The notes: generated by a model not told the origin, from the sequence alone. Positions 33,326 through 46,343 are shown, counted from the stretch's first letter. The stretch is DNA of 64,000 nt from Sipunculus nudus (GCA_026874595.1 CM049307.1:94710330-94774329); one strand, 5' to 3'. Made by a program: numbers and translations.

Positions 33326-33490
33326 CCGAACACTTTAGGTGTCCTGTCCAACAATTTAAGATTTAATAAATACGATTAATATTTTTTCGGACATATGAAA
33401 AGGTAACAGACATCTGCACTATATATATATATATTGATTTCAAAAGGAATATGAAATGAACACAATAAAAATTCGTTGGGGCTCAGATAT

Positions 33491-35819
33491 ATACATATAT
33501 ATTGAATAGCCCCAGAGAAGTGCAGGGTCAGTTCTTGTATTATTTTTAACTGTGCTTCTATACTTTAATTATTCACACATGCTTTTGATCTTTTAGACTG
33601 CTCTTGATCTTGTAAACTGTTAACTTCTAGAAGCCTTGTCCTTTCCTATGATGGTCGGTTTTTACACCTAATGTTAAATATTTGTGAGCTGTTTTATAAC
33701 CTAGAACAATTTAAGTTAATTTTGTGAAACCTATAAGACCTTATGACGTTTAAAAATAATCTAATTTCATAGTTCGTACCCTGGAGTCAGTGAAATAATA
33801 TCCGTCTTTAATCATATCCCTGTAAATCTCTAATTTTTAAAAATAATATAGTTTTCAAAAAATTAGTTCAGATGTAAAATTAAAAAAAAATCTAGTTACA
33901 TCATGAATTAAATAAAAATCTAATGTCAATAGCATACCAACATATATTATTTTTTCCGATCTGAATTTTGCAGGAGCTATTATTTCAGTTTTTTTCGATT
34001 GAAAAGTATTTTAAGCAAGAGATTAGCATTCGTGTTATAACTTAATGGAACATAGAGCTAACCTAAATGTGTATAATAACGTGAATTGTTCAGTGTCTTC
34101 ATTGTAATACATGTATATGTAAGTATAATACCATTCCTTACAATACACAATCAGGGGACTATACTAGCTGAACATACAAAAACAATTGATACGCAATGAA
34201 GAATTGCAAACCTCCGAGTTAATTAATGATGTTAAACACAACAATAAGAGTTATTGTTTTGTAACATGGCTGCTGATGGTTGCTTTGAGTGAGTAGTTCT
34301 GATGCATTGAACCTCAGCATCTTACATATTGACATAAAATCAATATAGGGTATATAAGCAAAATTCAACTTCATGAAAGGGAAAAAAAGTCGCATGCAAT
34401 CCCAAAATTCAAATCATCGTTTTCAAACCTGATGTGCAATACGTCACTAACAGATAGTAAATGCGCTGTTAATATAGTGCTAGATTGTAACACCTATATT
34501 TTGCTCGAAACAACTTAGATAATACAAGGGCGGTAAATAATCATTACAGAATGTCTATCTGTTGGTACATGACAAAAAAAGTTGTTCGCCACGATACGAC
34601 CCCTTCCAACCACTTGCACCATCTTTGTTATAGCAAAGTGTGACTGGTGTGAGAAAAAGTTGCTCAGCCATGACAAATTTATCGAAGAATGTGGCATATA
34701 GTAATATTCAGACCGAAATGTCTACACAGCTTACACAAGATCAAAAACTTAATATATTAATACTCAAAAAATAAAAAAAGAAATTGGTGTATGTGGAGAA
34801 TCAAGTAATACCGGAGTCACTTTTTAACCTTTGCACTTTCTATTTTAAGTTGATTTTGGTACATCAAAACTGATCATTATACATTTGGAGGTAATAATTA
34901 ACACAATTACAGTATATGAATAGTTAAAGGAACATTGAAGCAACTTTGCTGTCAACACAGATTTTTAGCGGTAATAGACATATGTGAAAAAATCATTTCA
35001 GCTTATATATTTATGTAAATCTAAATGACATCCTTTATGACAAACAATTAAAGACCAATGCCTTAAAATACAGAGTCTGAAGTCATAGTTATACAAAAAC
35101 AATGTGTTAAAATCAAATAAGCTAAGGCTTAGAGTTAATTCATAAATGAGGGAGAAAAAATCACGGTTTCCTAAGTTGCCTATAATTGGAATATATAAAA
35201 ATGAAATATATCAAGCAGGATAATGGTGAAATGATGCATTGTACGTCAATGATATATGCCCGGTTACCTCTGACCACATTGTATATCTGTGTTTTGCTTC
35301 ATAATAAATCAGGTTAGTGGGTAAACCATAATACTATGGTCATAGAAGGACCTAATAAAGGTATAGTGGTTATTGTATATAATGTGTACAAGTGCAAAAG
35401 CTCTAATAATGGAATTTCTCTTTTGCCTTCCATTTATGGCAAGAATTTTCGTATGACATAATAAATAAAATGATTCATTGGAAATTACCAGCTAGTGTAA
35501 TACTTACAACTTGATGAAAGTAAAATTCGGACCGAGGCATCCGTCACAGATGATATTTTCTTCAATTCACATCTACAGCGTTTGATTTTAAAAGGTAAGC
35601 TCTAAAAAAATTGTTGCATATCTTTAATAATTAACTTAAAATGGGTCATTTTTTAGAAAGAAGTATTGTGGAAACAAGCGAAGTCAAAGAGTCGATTTGC
35701 AAGCGTCACATTGACCTTTTAAACAAGTCGCCCATGAGCCATGGAGCTCAGCTGAATTAACATTTATTTTAAGACAGAAGTTGCTTTATTTTAGGAAACA
35801 TTCCAAGCCCCCCCCCCCC
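33491..35819. other. Intergenic, nothing recognised
   Basis: AT-rich with short homopolymer runs (C tract near 35.81 kb). No exon, RNA gene or repeat family is identified. Confidence 0.35.
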
Positions 35820-35824
35820 TAGAT

Positions 35825-36648
35825 TTTACTATAGAAGATTCTTAGAAAATGGATTCAACTTGTAGCCTGTATGTTTTGGTGCTCAGATTCATATTTTTGG
35901 CCGATAGCTTATATAATATAACCTATTAGTTCACCATGACTAAATTTCATGTGTCCAAGGAAATTTGCAAAGAAACTTCAATAATTTTTAATAAAGTAAA
36001 ATAGGACTAATGGGTTCAATTTGTGCCCGATCTGACTCTGGTGATCAAATTTATATTCTTGGGCCCGTAGATTGCAAAATAAGGTCACCATGACCTAATT
36101 TTAGGGTTCCAGGGGCTTTTGCCTTGGACCTTCGCGTATGTTATTTTATAAGATTCTGGCCTAATAGATACAATTTGTGCCCCGTTTGACTCCCCCGTGT
36201 GCTCATATGATATCCAGGGCGCAGAATTTAGGTCATTGTGACTGAGTTCATTTTCCATGGAAATTTACCCAGGACTTCTCAGAATTTCACGTTAAAAGAT
36301 TCTAGGCTTTATAGATTCAATTTAACCCCGTCTGACTCTCTTGGTGGTCAAATCATGTTTTTTCCCAAATGGTCTCCGTTATAGGTTTCATGACCTAATT
36401 CCAGGATTCCAACGAGAATTGCCTAGTAACTCCCTGGATGTTGCATTAGACAATTCTACGCCTAACAGATACGATTTGTGCCCCATCGGACTGTCTGAGT
36501 GCTCATATAACATATATTTTCAAGTAAGTCACAGAATATAGGTCACCGTGACTCATTTCATGTGTCCAATGACATTTGCTTAGGACCTCCCAGAATTATA
36601 CTTTAGAAGATTCTAGACCTAATAGATACAAATTATGCCCCGTATATA
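35825..36648. repeat. Five diverged copies of a repeat of about 150 bp
   Basis: Landmarks recur about every 150 bp: GGTCACCATGACCTAATTT-like blocks near 35.93, 36.08, 36.23, 36.39 and 36.54 kb, and AGATTCTAGACCTAATAGAT / AATTTGTGCCCCGT blocks between them. Copies 1 and 5 share TTTCATGTGTCCAA, while copies 2 and 4 share CCTAATT..AGGATTCC. This suggests an alternating higher-order unit of about 300 bp. Confidence 0.7.
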
Positions 36649-38789
36649 TATGTATATCTATGAACGGATTTTGATGAATGTTTGGAGATGGTGAGAATGA
36701 CAACTAAGAAAGAATTAAATTTTGATAATAATAGTGATAATTTTCTAATTGATATGATTACATACCAATGTCCGATTCGTTTACTCTGGTGCAGACAGTG
36801 CAGCGGTATTGGGATCAACATTTGTTTAGTAACGGACCAGTTTACATTGCAGTTCAAACACCTGGAAGACTGATTTACTCTCCAAGAAATTAAAAAGTAT
36901 AATCACATTCAAGGGTCATCTGTGACAAATAAAAAGGAGAAATTTTAATTGAAATTAATCATCCAATACTTTAATTATTCTTCACGCTTTTTCGACTTAT
37001 ATTTGATATTGAACGGATAGTGAAAACCGGTTTAAATAAGATCGATCACACCGTGTACCTAATACATAAAGAGAAAGAAAAGCTATACTGTTAGGTTTAA
37101 CATATTTTGTTACAAATTTGTCACTTTGACCAATGCAACAGAACCCGAGTGATTAAACTTAGTGCAGTAAATCAATATCCATGTCTGTGTAGAGAGGACA
37201 AGTTTAGACACGCTGTGTCTCCAAGCGCTCTGCGACAGGTTACACAAAACAGGATAATGTTACAAAGGTAAACTAAGTTTACGAAAAAAATCCCTCTGTG
37301 ACATATACATGGTGGGTATTATTAACACAGTGTATATCCCGTCTGTTTATCAAAACTGCCAAGTATAAACCTTTGTTTACAAAGACATTTGATGGAAGGC
37401 CTTCCCCACGCTTGGATCAGAATGGTCCCTGTTTGAAATAAGATTAATTAAACGAAGTATTACATATTCATTCTATCAGAGCTTTCAAATAAATGCTTCC
37501 GTTTGAATGAAAACGTTTTATGAAACGTGTATACTGGTACTGGTACACTGTCATCAGCCTTGTGTTGGTCTCCTCCTTTTCATATATCCATACCATAGTT
37601 GAATGAATGCGCGTATCTACACAAAGAGGTCAACACTTGCACTGGCCAAGCAACTGGCATAGGAGGTAAATATTGCCAAACAGTTTTCGGAGATTTTTCT
37701 GTATTTGATATACATTTGAAATATATTTTTCACATATGTTTGGAGTGAAAAAATCATAGAAAAAATCATTGAAACGGGTTGCAACATACAGGATCTTCTC
37801 ATTCCCATAGACATGCCTAGTGAATTATCCTAAGATTTTATCCAAGTTATATTTACAGCAATAATCATCATGTTAAAAAAAATCATTCTAAATATTATAA
37901 CTTATAACACTTCGTTTCGTAGAGGAAATAAAATCTATCAGGCAGGCAGAAATACCGTTAAACATGTCCAATATAATATGGACATGAAGTAATACGTGTG
38001 ACCTGAGTTTCAGACCAACACATGCAAATCAAATTATTCTAAGAGAGATGCTAAACGAAGGAACAACAAAGGAAAGAAAGCGTGTGATATGAAATTTAGG
38101 ACCTATAGGAAAAGATCACCTATCGACCACCTTGGTGAAGACACCACCTTGAAATTGCGACCATTTTTTCATGGTACCGATTTTGTTCGCTCTTTATATC
38201 ATATATTTAGGTTTCGAGGTAGTGGGCACCTAACGCTCCGTTTTACGGGCATTTATTTTAATCCAAACGGGTGATCACTAATGAATAAAGAGCAGTAGAT
38301 CAAGCAAGTTCAGGCCATAGCGGAGGATCACACCGGGAAAGATATGTTTACGTCATGGGGTAATAATTTTTATATCAGACCTGTCGATAAATATATGAGT
38401 ACATGAAATATGTCATCCAATCCCCAGGCTTTGATTGTAAGCAAAGGTATATATTTACTTAATATTTGACTAACCAATGGGCTTACTGTTTGTAAACTTT
38501 TTATTGACTAACAAAAGGGACTCGGTTTACCTTAGAATACCGAGCGATGTCAAGTAGAATCGAGTGACGGCTACATAAGTGTACACATTTTACAGCTAGG
38601 CATACAGAGACTCTTCATCCTGCATCGAAATGCTGTCAGACTTATAGGCGAATATATTTTTACATGTGTAGTGTTTAAATTATAGTACATGTAACCTCCG
38701 ACACTGAGTATTGTTACTAACGGTGATGCCAATACGGAGAGAATCCCGTTTAAGGAGAAAGTGGAGCTTTTGCAATCAAGTAAACTCAT
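36649..38789. other. Intergenic, nothing recognised
   Basis: No supported gene. A weak TATATATATG stretch lies near 36.64 kb. Confidence 0.35.
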
Positions 38790-38945
38790 TTTCTTCATTT
38801 TAAAGAATTTAAATTCTACAAATTGTATGGGGTAAATTTGCGGTTGCATTTAAAACATCACTATTTTCAAATCATATTGGACAGCTACGTTCCCCTGATT
38901 CTACAGATAACGGCAAACGTAAGGGAAAACCGGAAATGAAAACGA
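38790..38945 (+). pseudogene. Isolated relic of lectin exon 2
   Basis: CTGATTCTACAGATAACGGC and the following 50 bases align well with the exon-2 end at 42.57-42.63 kb (CTTGATTCTACAGATGACGC). The frame reads EFKFYKLYGVN and LILQITANVRENRK before TGA. No signal exon and no CTLD exons are recognisable nearby. It therefore marks a further, nearly erased lectin locus between loci 4 and 5. Confidence 0.5.
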
Positions 38946-40319
38946 AAGAATATTATGTGTATAATATTCATTAGCTATCCCTTTAAATTGTTCTCTGCCA
39001 GATATGAACAAGTTTTACCACTTAACCGGTTGGCCTGTTTATTCACATCTTAGTTGCGGCATCTATAGACGATGAATTATAGGGTGTGTTAGATTGAAAA
39101 AAAGATATGTTGATTATAGATAAATGTAAAAATTTGACCTTTTCTTTAACATGAGCAACATGTCTGCACCTCTGATTTATGTTAAAAATTAGTTGACATG
39201 CCCGCAAAACTTACTAACAGGACCTGAAACATGCAGGCGACCGTTAACCGCAATGTGCATGCTAGTGGAAAAGGTTGATTGTACCGACATATCTGCGTAA
39301 CAAATCTTTAACGAACATACATGCTGTGTCACAAATCATCTGATTAGTTTGGTTTATAATTATTAACTGATCTACACAAAGAGATATGATTGAACACCCT
39401 GGAGACAGCAGTATAAGGTACACCGACCAATTGCTAACATCAGCCATATGTATCTCCGTAACATCTTACTAGATGTGCATATTAGTAGTTCAAACAATGA
39501 TTGGTGTTCACGATATTGTTTGTTTGTAAGAATTATTGAAATATTATAAAATATATCTTGTTTTTGTAGGATACCTGAGAACTGGTTAAATATATTACTA
39601 TAATCACATATGGTGGCAACTTGTACTGTTGTATATATTTAATGATACTTTACGAATTTTAAAAACATTTGCATTCAAAGAGACAGGGTATACACAGGGT
39701 ATATATTGTACTGCTGGTTTCTAGCTCTACAGATATAGAATGTTTATTAATGTTGTATTCATGTGTGATTTTTAAACATGTCCATCCGTATTGTCATGTG
39801 TTCTTGTAATAGTAAAGCATTAGCAAATTGTTCTATGGTGACACGTGCATGTTCTCTCTGTTAGAATATTGTTGTATGATAAAGAATATATCATCGTAAA
39901 GACAACAAAGACTAACATCTACTAAACTGCACTTTCAAACAGGACATATATGTCTGTTGAATTATATAAAAGTTCTTTCCAAATTTAAAGTAGAACTTAA
40001 AACGGTATAGATAAATAGGTTTCATGCCAACAAAACACAACACAGTGTAGATCATTGAAAGTCATTTAATATGACAAAATGGACTTATCACAATGCAACG
40101 AAGTACAAGTAAGCCTGACATTTGAACGGGAGTTTTATAGTTAACATGTCAGTTGTGGCAAAATACTAAATGGGGTCCAAAATGGATAATACAGATTTTA
40201 ATGAACAGCAATATAAACGGAATGTGCCCACTTGATGTCTTTTTACATGAAAAAGACATCAGGAAAAAGTTATGAGCTCGAAAACCACAAGTTGTGATCC
40301 ATATCCTTTTCCAACTTTG
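38946..40319. other. Intergenic, nothing recognised
   Basis: No exon or repeat identified. Confidence 0.35.
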
Positions 40320-40815
40320 TTACTCAAGCAGAGTTTTGGTAAACTTTGTCCCAATGTTACAAGAATTTTTTTATCAACCGGATCATTTCCTATAGAATAG
40401 AATAAAGCACTATTAATTCCTATTTTGAAAAAAAAAAGACTTGGCTTGAAATTGACTATTAAAACTGTGACCTGTGATTATTATCCGTTACATATCCAAA
40501 TTTTGTGAAAATTAGTAAACAAAATGGTGCGTCACTCAAGCCAAAATTGCCTTTTACTGCCAATGCAATCGGCATATCGTCCTTTCAACTCGACTGAAAC
40601 CTCTTTGTTTAAATTTGTATCAGACTGCTTAATGAATATGGACACACAGAATAAACACTTCTTGTAATGACCGACTTGAGTGCTGCACTTAACACCGTTG
40701 ACAATAATATTCTTTTAAACCTACTTAAGACAAGATTATGAGTCGCCGGTGAAATAACAGTATTTAAGTGGTTCAGGTCGTATCTATATGGACGAATTTT
40801 GTGTACTAGTTTATA
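40320..40815 (+). mobile_element. Relic of a CR1/L2-type LINE reverse transcriptase
   Basis: Pieced across frames, the + strand shows NKALLIPILKKK, then NYRPV-like and ISKFCEKLVNKM remnants. QSAYRPFNSTETSLFKFVSD and MTDLSAALNTVDNNILLN (RT motif A, normally DLSAAFDTVDH, with the aspartate lost) follow, then FKWFRSYLYGRI. The order matches the finger and palm region of CR1-like RTs. Many stops; clearly ancient. Confidence 0.65.
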
Positions 40816-41629
40816 AAGTACTTAATAACGTAGCACATACCTATATAATGGTTATGCTTAGAGTAAGAAACAATACCTATTCTCTCACGGCAATTTTTAA
40901 TTAGTTGCACCGTGAACTAGCAGGAAATCTTTCGGTGATCGCAGTTTCTATGCCTGCGCACCACCATTCTGAAACAAACTTCCCATAAAATTAGAATGCA
41001 GACTACCCTGACATAATTTGAAACATCCTTGAAGACTTTATCCAGTCATCAGGCTTTTAGTGATTTAACCATTAACGAGGAAAGGTTTATTAGTTATTAA
41101 TTTTAAATATCTTAACTTTTACTATTTTATTATGTATTTGATAATTTACATTAGGTGTTTATCGAAGGGTACATTTTATGTTCTAATATATGCAGCGTAT
41201 CAGAATCAATTTATATATTACAGAAGACGCTTCATAAAACTAATTATTGTAAAATGTAAAAATTCTGAAAATAGATTTTCCGTATTATTATGCCTTACTT
41301 CATCATAGTCTCATGCTAAGATCACCGGCTATTTAAAACGGTATTGAAGAAATAGGACGGGTGACTGTTGCAGTGGGTTCCCGCTCATAACTTTGTCGGT
41401 ACTTGATGCACGATTACCCTCCGACTGAATGGTGTATTCACGGCTTTGTCCTACATAACAGCTGAGAGTTTGAGTATGAGATATTAAAGGTATCGGGCTG
41501 CATCATTCTGGAGATGGACAGTGTCCTCCGTAACAAACCATTTGATAAATGAAGACAAAAAGCTGTCTGGCCTGTTTTGTATTGCTGATGGCCCTATGAA
41601 CTCTAAATACATATATAACATATATATCA
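40816..41629. other. Intergenic, nothing recognised
   Basis: No exon or repeat identified. Confidence 0.35.
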
Positions 41630-42465
41630 AGACTAAAACACAGCTCTATTTCACAAGGGTCCCTACTCGTCAGGAACACTAAGTGGTCTTGTCGGGGCTC
41701 TTTATAGTTGATCCAGGTGATTTGTATTTAGTCAATAGGTGTTTTGATATATACCTGCATGTCGCTGCGATTTCTTTTATTTTGTTAAGGGTGCTTAACA
41801 AGGGGCGTTGAATAATAAAGTACTTTTCCTCCAAATAAGGTTACATGATTTAGATCATGTGGAGAACGCTCTGGCTTTGCTGATTATCTTCCATTGTATG
41901 GTATATTGCACATTTAGGTCCTTTATTTTTCCTAATATATTCGCTTAGTGTGGTATTATTTCGTCTCTCGTCGTTTTTGAAGCTAGACTTGTGGGCTGTG
42001 TTGCGTTTTTTGAATGTGTTCTCTGTTAGGCCGATGTAGGTTTCTTGTCGCAGATTGTCTAGACGTGTTACGGTGGCCTGGTACACAATGTTTGTTGTTA
42101 AACAATTACGCTCTAGTGGGCAATTTTGTTTGTCTCTACAGTAGCATTTCTTCGGTTGAGTTTGTTGCGCACTTGATTTGTTCAGTATCTCCCTGTTGTG
42201 TCCTGCTATTATTTGGCCCATGTTCTGCATGCAGCTGTAACTTAGCTTTACTGTATTTTTATTCAGTAGTTTGTGGAGCTTGTGCTCGGGTGGAAAGCAT
42301 TTGTCAAGAATATTAAAACAATTTTGTCCAATGTTTGTGGTCACGTTATCGCTGATTGGTGGGTTGTACCAAGTTATATTTCTCCTTCTGTTGTTTTTTG
42401 TCCTCTTAGAATTCGTTTCTTTGTCGGAGTCGCTGTGGGAGTGGTAATGTAGTTTGTGATTTTTT
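41630..42465 (-). mobile_element. Second Penelope-like fragment: GIY-YIG endonuclease and tail
   Basis: On the minus strand, from about 42.45 kb down: ITWYNPPISDNVTTNIG, CFPPEHKLHKLLNKNTVKLS, a Cys cluster (CYCRDKQNCPLERNC) and the GIY-YIG-type core IVYQATV...ETYIGLTENTFKKR. The frame ends near 41850. Downstream, CTGACGAGTAGGGACCCTTG at about 41.67 kb parallels the tail motif of the element at 20.1 kb. No RT portion is present. Attribution to Penelope-like elements rests on this domain order; it is a different subfamily from the copy at 19.98 kb. Confidence 0.65.
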
Positions 42466-42479
42466 TATCCGAAAAACAA

Positions 42480-42626
42480 GAAGTTAAACCATTTGGGTGT
42501 CGCGTTCTGAATCAACATGGACCACAAGTGAACCAGAAAATCAAAATAAAAGATCAGGCCATCGCTTGATTCTACAGATGACGCCAAACGAGAGGGAAAT
42601 CCGGGAAAGGAAAACGGAAGAATGAT
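42480..42626 (+). pseudogene. Lectin-like locus 5, exon 2 relic
   Basis: Reads KPFGCRVLNQHGPQVNQKIK (compare RCRGLNQRG in locus 1 and RCLGLNQHPP in locus 6). A one-base loss relative to locus 1 then moves it to RLILQMTPNEREIRERKTEE, and TGA stands where locus 1 has TGT, just before the GTAGGT donor. It begins only about 15 bp from the Penelope-like fragment, so the 5' part of this locus was probably cut off by that insertion. No signal exon is found. Confidence 0.6.
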
Positions 42627-43410
42627 GTAGGTGTATTTACCTCTACGCAAACATTTTATCACCATCTATTTGTCTCTGTCTCTGTTGTGTCTCTCCTGAA
42701 GTAAAATAAAATGGGCAATTATGTACTAGCTGTTAAAATTTGAAAAACATTTTGATGAATTTAAATGATGATTTTTTTCTATTTTCCCCTTTTTTAACTG
42801 TTAAGATATTTTTTTTTTCATCCCTCTCTAGGTCCCATATTTCCGATACTCAACATCTGCCATTATAAAATATTTCACTATATGTTGCATAGATAAATAC
42901 ATGATGATCCATTCTTTTTTCCGTATCTAATCATGGCAGATCTTGTAACATCAGGGTCTAACGGTCAATACTACATCATATTTATTGCATGTTGTTCATA
43001 ACTTGCATTCTTGACATCCGTTCAATGTTCATTTGTTCTTCAAATGACTTATTGTTGTCCAAGCGTTTGACTACTTAGATGTAGTTCGGAGGATAAATAA
43101 CGGTAAAGAGTGTGTTAAACCTGAACTTTAGTCTAGGAAATATCTTCATTTACATCCGTGACGTCACCACCAAGACTACGAATGCTGACATAATAATCAC
43201 ATTACATGGGCGATAAAAGGAGTACTGCAGATTTCTCTTCCCATGCCATTGTGGCAGCACAATAGGTAATTGTAATTCATTTCATTAGGGTCCCATGGAT
43301 ACTCATTATCTCCTATACGTATATGACCATAGATATCAAAGTATTTACCCTTATCAATAACAGGGTCAGCTTGTTCCAACTATTACACAGCATGAACATT
43401 GTTTATGTAG
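42627..43410 (+). other. Former intron of locus 5
   Basis: About 780 bp with no exon or element visible. Confidence 0.35.
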
Positions 43411-43598
43411 ACCAATGCAGTTCGGGTTATGGTCATACCTTCTTGGAGGATAATGATGAAGGCGACACTAAATGTTTGTGTTATATACTGAAAAAGAAGG
43501 TAATAACCATTGGGCAAGTCGCGAACATGTGCCACATTGATGAAATTTGCCATTGGCCAGTCCAGGTGCTCTTTTCACCTGAAAATAAACCATATTAA
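43411..43598 (+). pseudogene. Lectin-like locus 5, degenerate exon 3
   Basis: After TTTATGTAG it starts AC-CAA-TGC like locus 1 and reads QCSSGYGHTF, DTKCLCYILKKK, TIGQVANMCHIDE. The N-terminal Cys pair and Cys1 are recognisable. The G-x-x-L-x-x-I-E part is lost, replaced by an unrelated tail ending in TAA, probably after a frameshift. No donor and no exon 4 were found downstream, so the CTLD is incomplete. Confidence 0.55.
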
Positions 43599-44562
43599 CT
43601 GTTAACCATGTGAACATCTTACAATACATGTCGCATCAATCCGATGAAATCGGATGTTAGTCATATTTGAAAGGGACCTGTTCATAAAGCAGCTGTGTTA
43701 AATAATGATGACGCCGCAGTGCCGGATTCAAAAGGGGTCAGAAGCCTTCCCCTACCCCCCCCCCCCCCCCAGCAGCTGTAACGTCTGTCATTTTATCTAT
43801 TTCTTTTCCAAGTTATTAGAAATTAGTTTTCATTTTTAGATGATTTTAATAAATTTGATTTAAGTTGGGGATATGAATCAACAGTCCTGTGATTAAGAGA
43901 GTCTCCAAATGTTTCTATAATGAGGGAGGGATTCTTTCCGTTATTACACTCTGCTAGCTGAAACCCCCTCCCCCCCCCCCCTCCCCTCCATTTCCGATTA
44001 GCCTGCAGAGCTCAGCTCAGGCTGGTCGACCATGAAAAATCTACGGCTCCTCAGGTAATACTTATGAACCTGTGCTCTGATGAGTCTCGTGCAGGTTATT
44101 TATATAACGTAGATGTGCATTAAAATATGGGTTGGTTATGATTCACTTTTAATATATGAACATGTTACAAACGACTGCATGTTTGGACTTTCCAGTTTTT
44201 ATTATCCAGGTATATCCAGACTTTGATGAAATGTAAATATTAAAGCCGGACACACATGAACCCCCACCCGTTGAAGTTTAACTGCGTTATGCAAAAATAT
44301 TTAAGAGAACAGGAATTGGGGAAAATCCTCATATTTTTTTGTAAAAGGTGCCTAAAATGTCCTCTTCACATTGCATATTTAAAATTATTCTCAATCTTGG
44401 AGGGGAAGACCCTCTCCCATACTTTTTATTGTGTATTTGTAATTAACTTTAAAAATAAGCAATGCTTCAGATTTAATTCATATAGGTGAAATAAAATAAT
44501 AAATTTTTACAGGCTGAAAATACATTACGTATACAGTAACAATTAATATATTTATATAATAT

Positions 44563-44615
<53 letters not shown>

Positions 44616-44782
44616 CTTAATACTCATCAATACTTTTAATTCTAATAAGCGCAACTGCCCCCCCCCCCCCCCTTTCCCCGTTCTGGAATTTCAGCATCCG
44701 CTAATGTGATGACGTATAATGATTAATGATTTCCCTTCATAATACCTTGGAATTCCCAAAGTTTCTTTCCAGAACCGTTTGC
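43599..44782. other. Intergenic with C runs and (TA)n
   Basis: C-rich homopolymer tracts near 43.76, 43.97 and 44.66 kb and a (TA)n tract at 44567-44612. No gene. Confidence 0.5.
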
Positions 44783-44970
44783 TTATTCTTGTACACAGAT
44801 AGGGCAAAATGTCTTCCAGTGGAAGCCATCAGTGGTACAATACATGAACATAACGCGCATGCCCCCGGATGCCTTTGCCGCGAGACAAATAAAGATTGTT
44901 TAAAGATAAAAACAGATAAAAATAAGATAGAGGGTGTCCTTCAACTGTCATATAACATATATAGTCATGT
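44783..44970 (+). other. Possible Cys-rich exon, very uncertain
   Basis: A good acceptor-like TTGCTTATTCTTGTACACAG precedes a frame reading RAKCLPVEAI, HAPGCLCRETNKDC and then Lys-rich sequence to a TAG. Four Cys in about 35 residues are suggestive, but no homologue, partner exon or donor is recognised. It could be a chance frame. Confidence 0.15.
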
Positions 44971-45266
44971 CTAGACCCTTTCTGTAATATATATGAATTT
45001 ATATACAGTTATTTTATCTAATGGGATTCATCTGTATTTCTGAAATTGTATACCTTTGAAACAACATTGGTTTTACAGCTTAATGCATAGATTTTTTGTG
45101 AATATGTCAGTCACATATCTAAAGTTCATTGTTAAATTGTATTGAAATATATAGGTATATAATGGTAATGCTAAACACTTTTGACAGTTATTTGCCTTTA
45201 TTATACATTTAATATTCAGCTTGATATGTGTAATCTGTGTAAAAATGTCAGTTAAGAATTGAAAAG

Positions 45267-45267
<1 letters not shown>

Positions 45268-45318
<51 letters not shown>
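45268..45318. repeat. (TA)n microsatellite
   Basis: Pure TA tract of about 50 bp upstream of locus 6. Confidence 0.95.
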
Positions 45319-45320
<2 letters not shown>

Positions 45321-45780
45321 ACGCACCAACGTATTAGTGGAGGATTTAAGTATAAGAGGCGATAGGTATTGTGCCTCTGTATTGAAATATATACGAATCA
45401 ATATGTACATTAAACTAAAATACTGTTGAATGTATAGGTTCGTGAATATAGGTATAGTTAAGAGTCATGCTGAACTATTGGCAGTACCAAACCAAAATTC
45501 CATCCAGCTGTGAGCTACGAATATTTTGGAAAAGTACTTTTAAAATATTCATTATAGACTTGAATGCATTGATAAATTGTCTCGTAAAGTTTTTCCTTAA
45601 TTTTGATTAGTTCCCTGTTGAAAATATTTTACTTTAGACGTATATTCAAATTGCGAAGGTACTTGTGTTTAGCTATGAGCAGATATAACTGTCAAGAATA
45701 CACGTTTTCTTTACCAAGCTAATTTGCTTATAAATATGATTTTTTTTCAGATGTAAATTTAACGTGTTCGTTCCGGTGAA
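45319..45780. promoter_or_regulatory. Upstream region of locus 6 with TATA-like box
   Basis: TATAAAT at about 45729-45735 is about 50 bp above the ATG, a plausible distance for a core promoter and short 5' UTR. No other element is supported. Confidence 0.3.
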
Positions 45781-45823
45781 ATGCTTTCAACTCAGATTAT
45801 TTGGCTACTGTTGGCGTCGGCTG
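45781..45823 (+). CDS. Lectin-like locus 6 (intact), exon 1: signal peptide
   Basis: ATG opens MLSTQIIWLLLASA, a good hydrophobic signal peptide, followed by G and donor GTATGT (phase 1). The exons at 45781, 46344, 47727 and 48447 join to 669 nt, a continuous 222-aa reading frame with all junctions in phase 1. It is one of the two undamaged members of the array and the most 3' one. Confidence 0.75.
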
Positions 45824-46343
45824 GTATGTATAATCTGTTCGATCAATCCCATGTACTGATTTTATTGACCATACTGGAGAGTTCACTCAAGCATTTTAAA
45901 GGAACATTATTGAATACTCGTTATAGAAGTGATCTATTTATTTAAAGTTATGATTATGTCAAACAATACACACTCGTCCCCTTTTATATTGCTTTCAGTT
46001 ACAAAATAGATTTGAAAAAGGTATCATCATACGATATGTTAACCAGAGCCATTTCTTTAAGTAATCGGTAACGATATATCAAAGTTAAATTTATATAAAT
46101 CATTTCCAGAGAAGAGGACAATATGAGCTTAACCGCCAGAAGTGGGATGTTTTTTATATCTCTCATTAAAATCTCACTGTCATACGAAAAATCCAGGCAA
46201 TTAATATTGAAAATAAATTATTCAATCCCGTTATATTCACATATAATCAATTAATAATATATTTTTTATTCAAACACTGAGTTATATTTATATGTTCATA
46301 TATAATGATAATAAATGCACCACTATATGTATGTAAACCGTAG
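45824..46343 (+). other. Intron 1 of locus 6
   Basis: 520 bp, AT-rich, no other feature. The acceptor (AACCGTAG) has a poor pyrimidine tract. Confidence 0.5.

Larger units (their letters stand above)
26590..33490 (+). repeat. Copy B of the tandem segmental duplication
   Basis: Partner of the block at 17.7-25.25 kb (matching intervals are listed there). It keeps the complete lectin gene (locus 4). It has a SINE at 32.08-32.48 kb not present at the matching place in copy A (about 23.17 kb). It lacks the LINE and the Penelope-like insertion of copy A. Confidence 0.8.

Noticed and set aside
42014-42316. 100-codon + strand frame
   Set aside because: Antisense shadow of the GIY-YIG endonuclease fragment on the minus strand.
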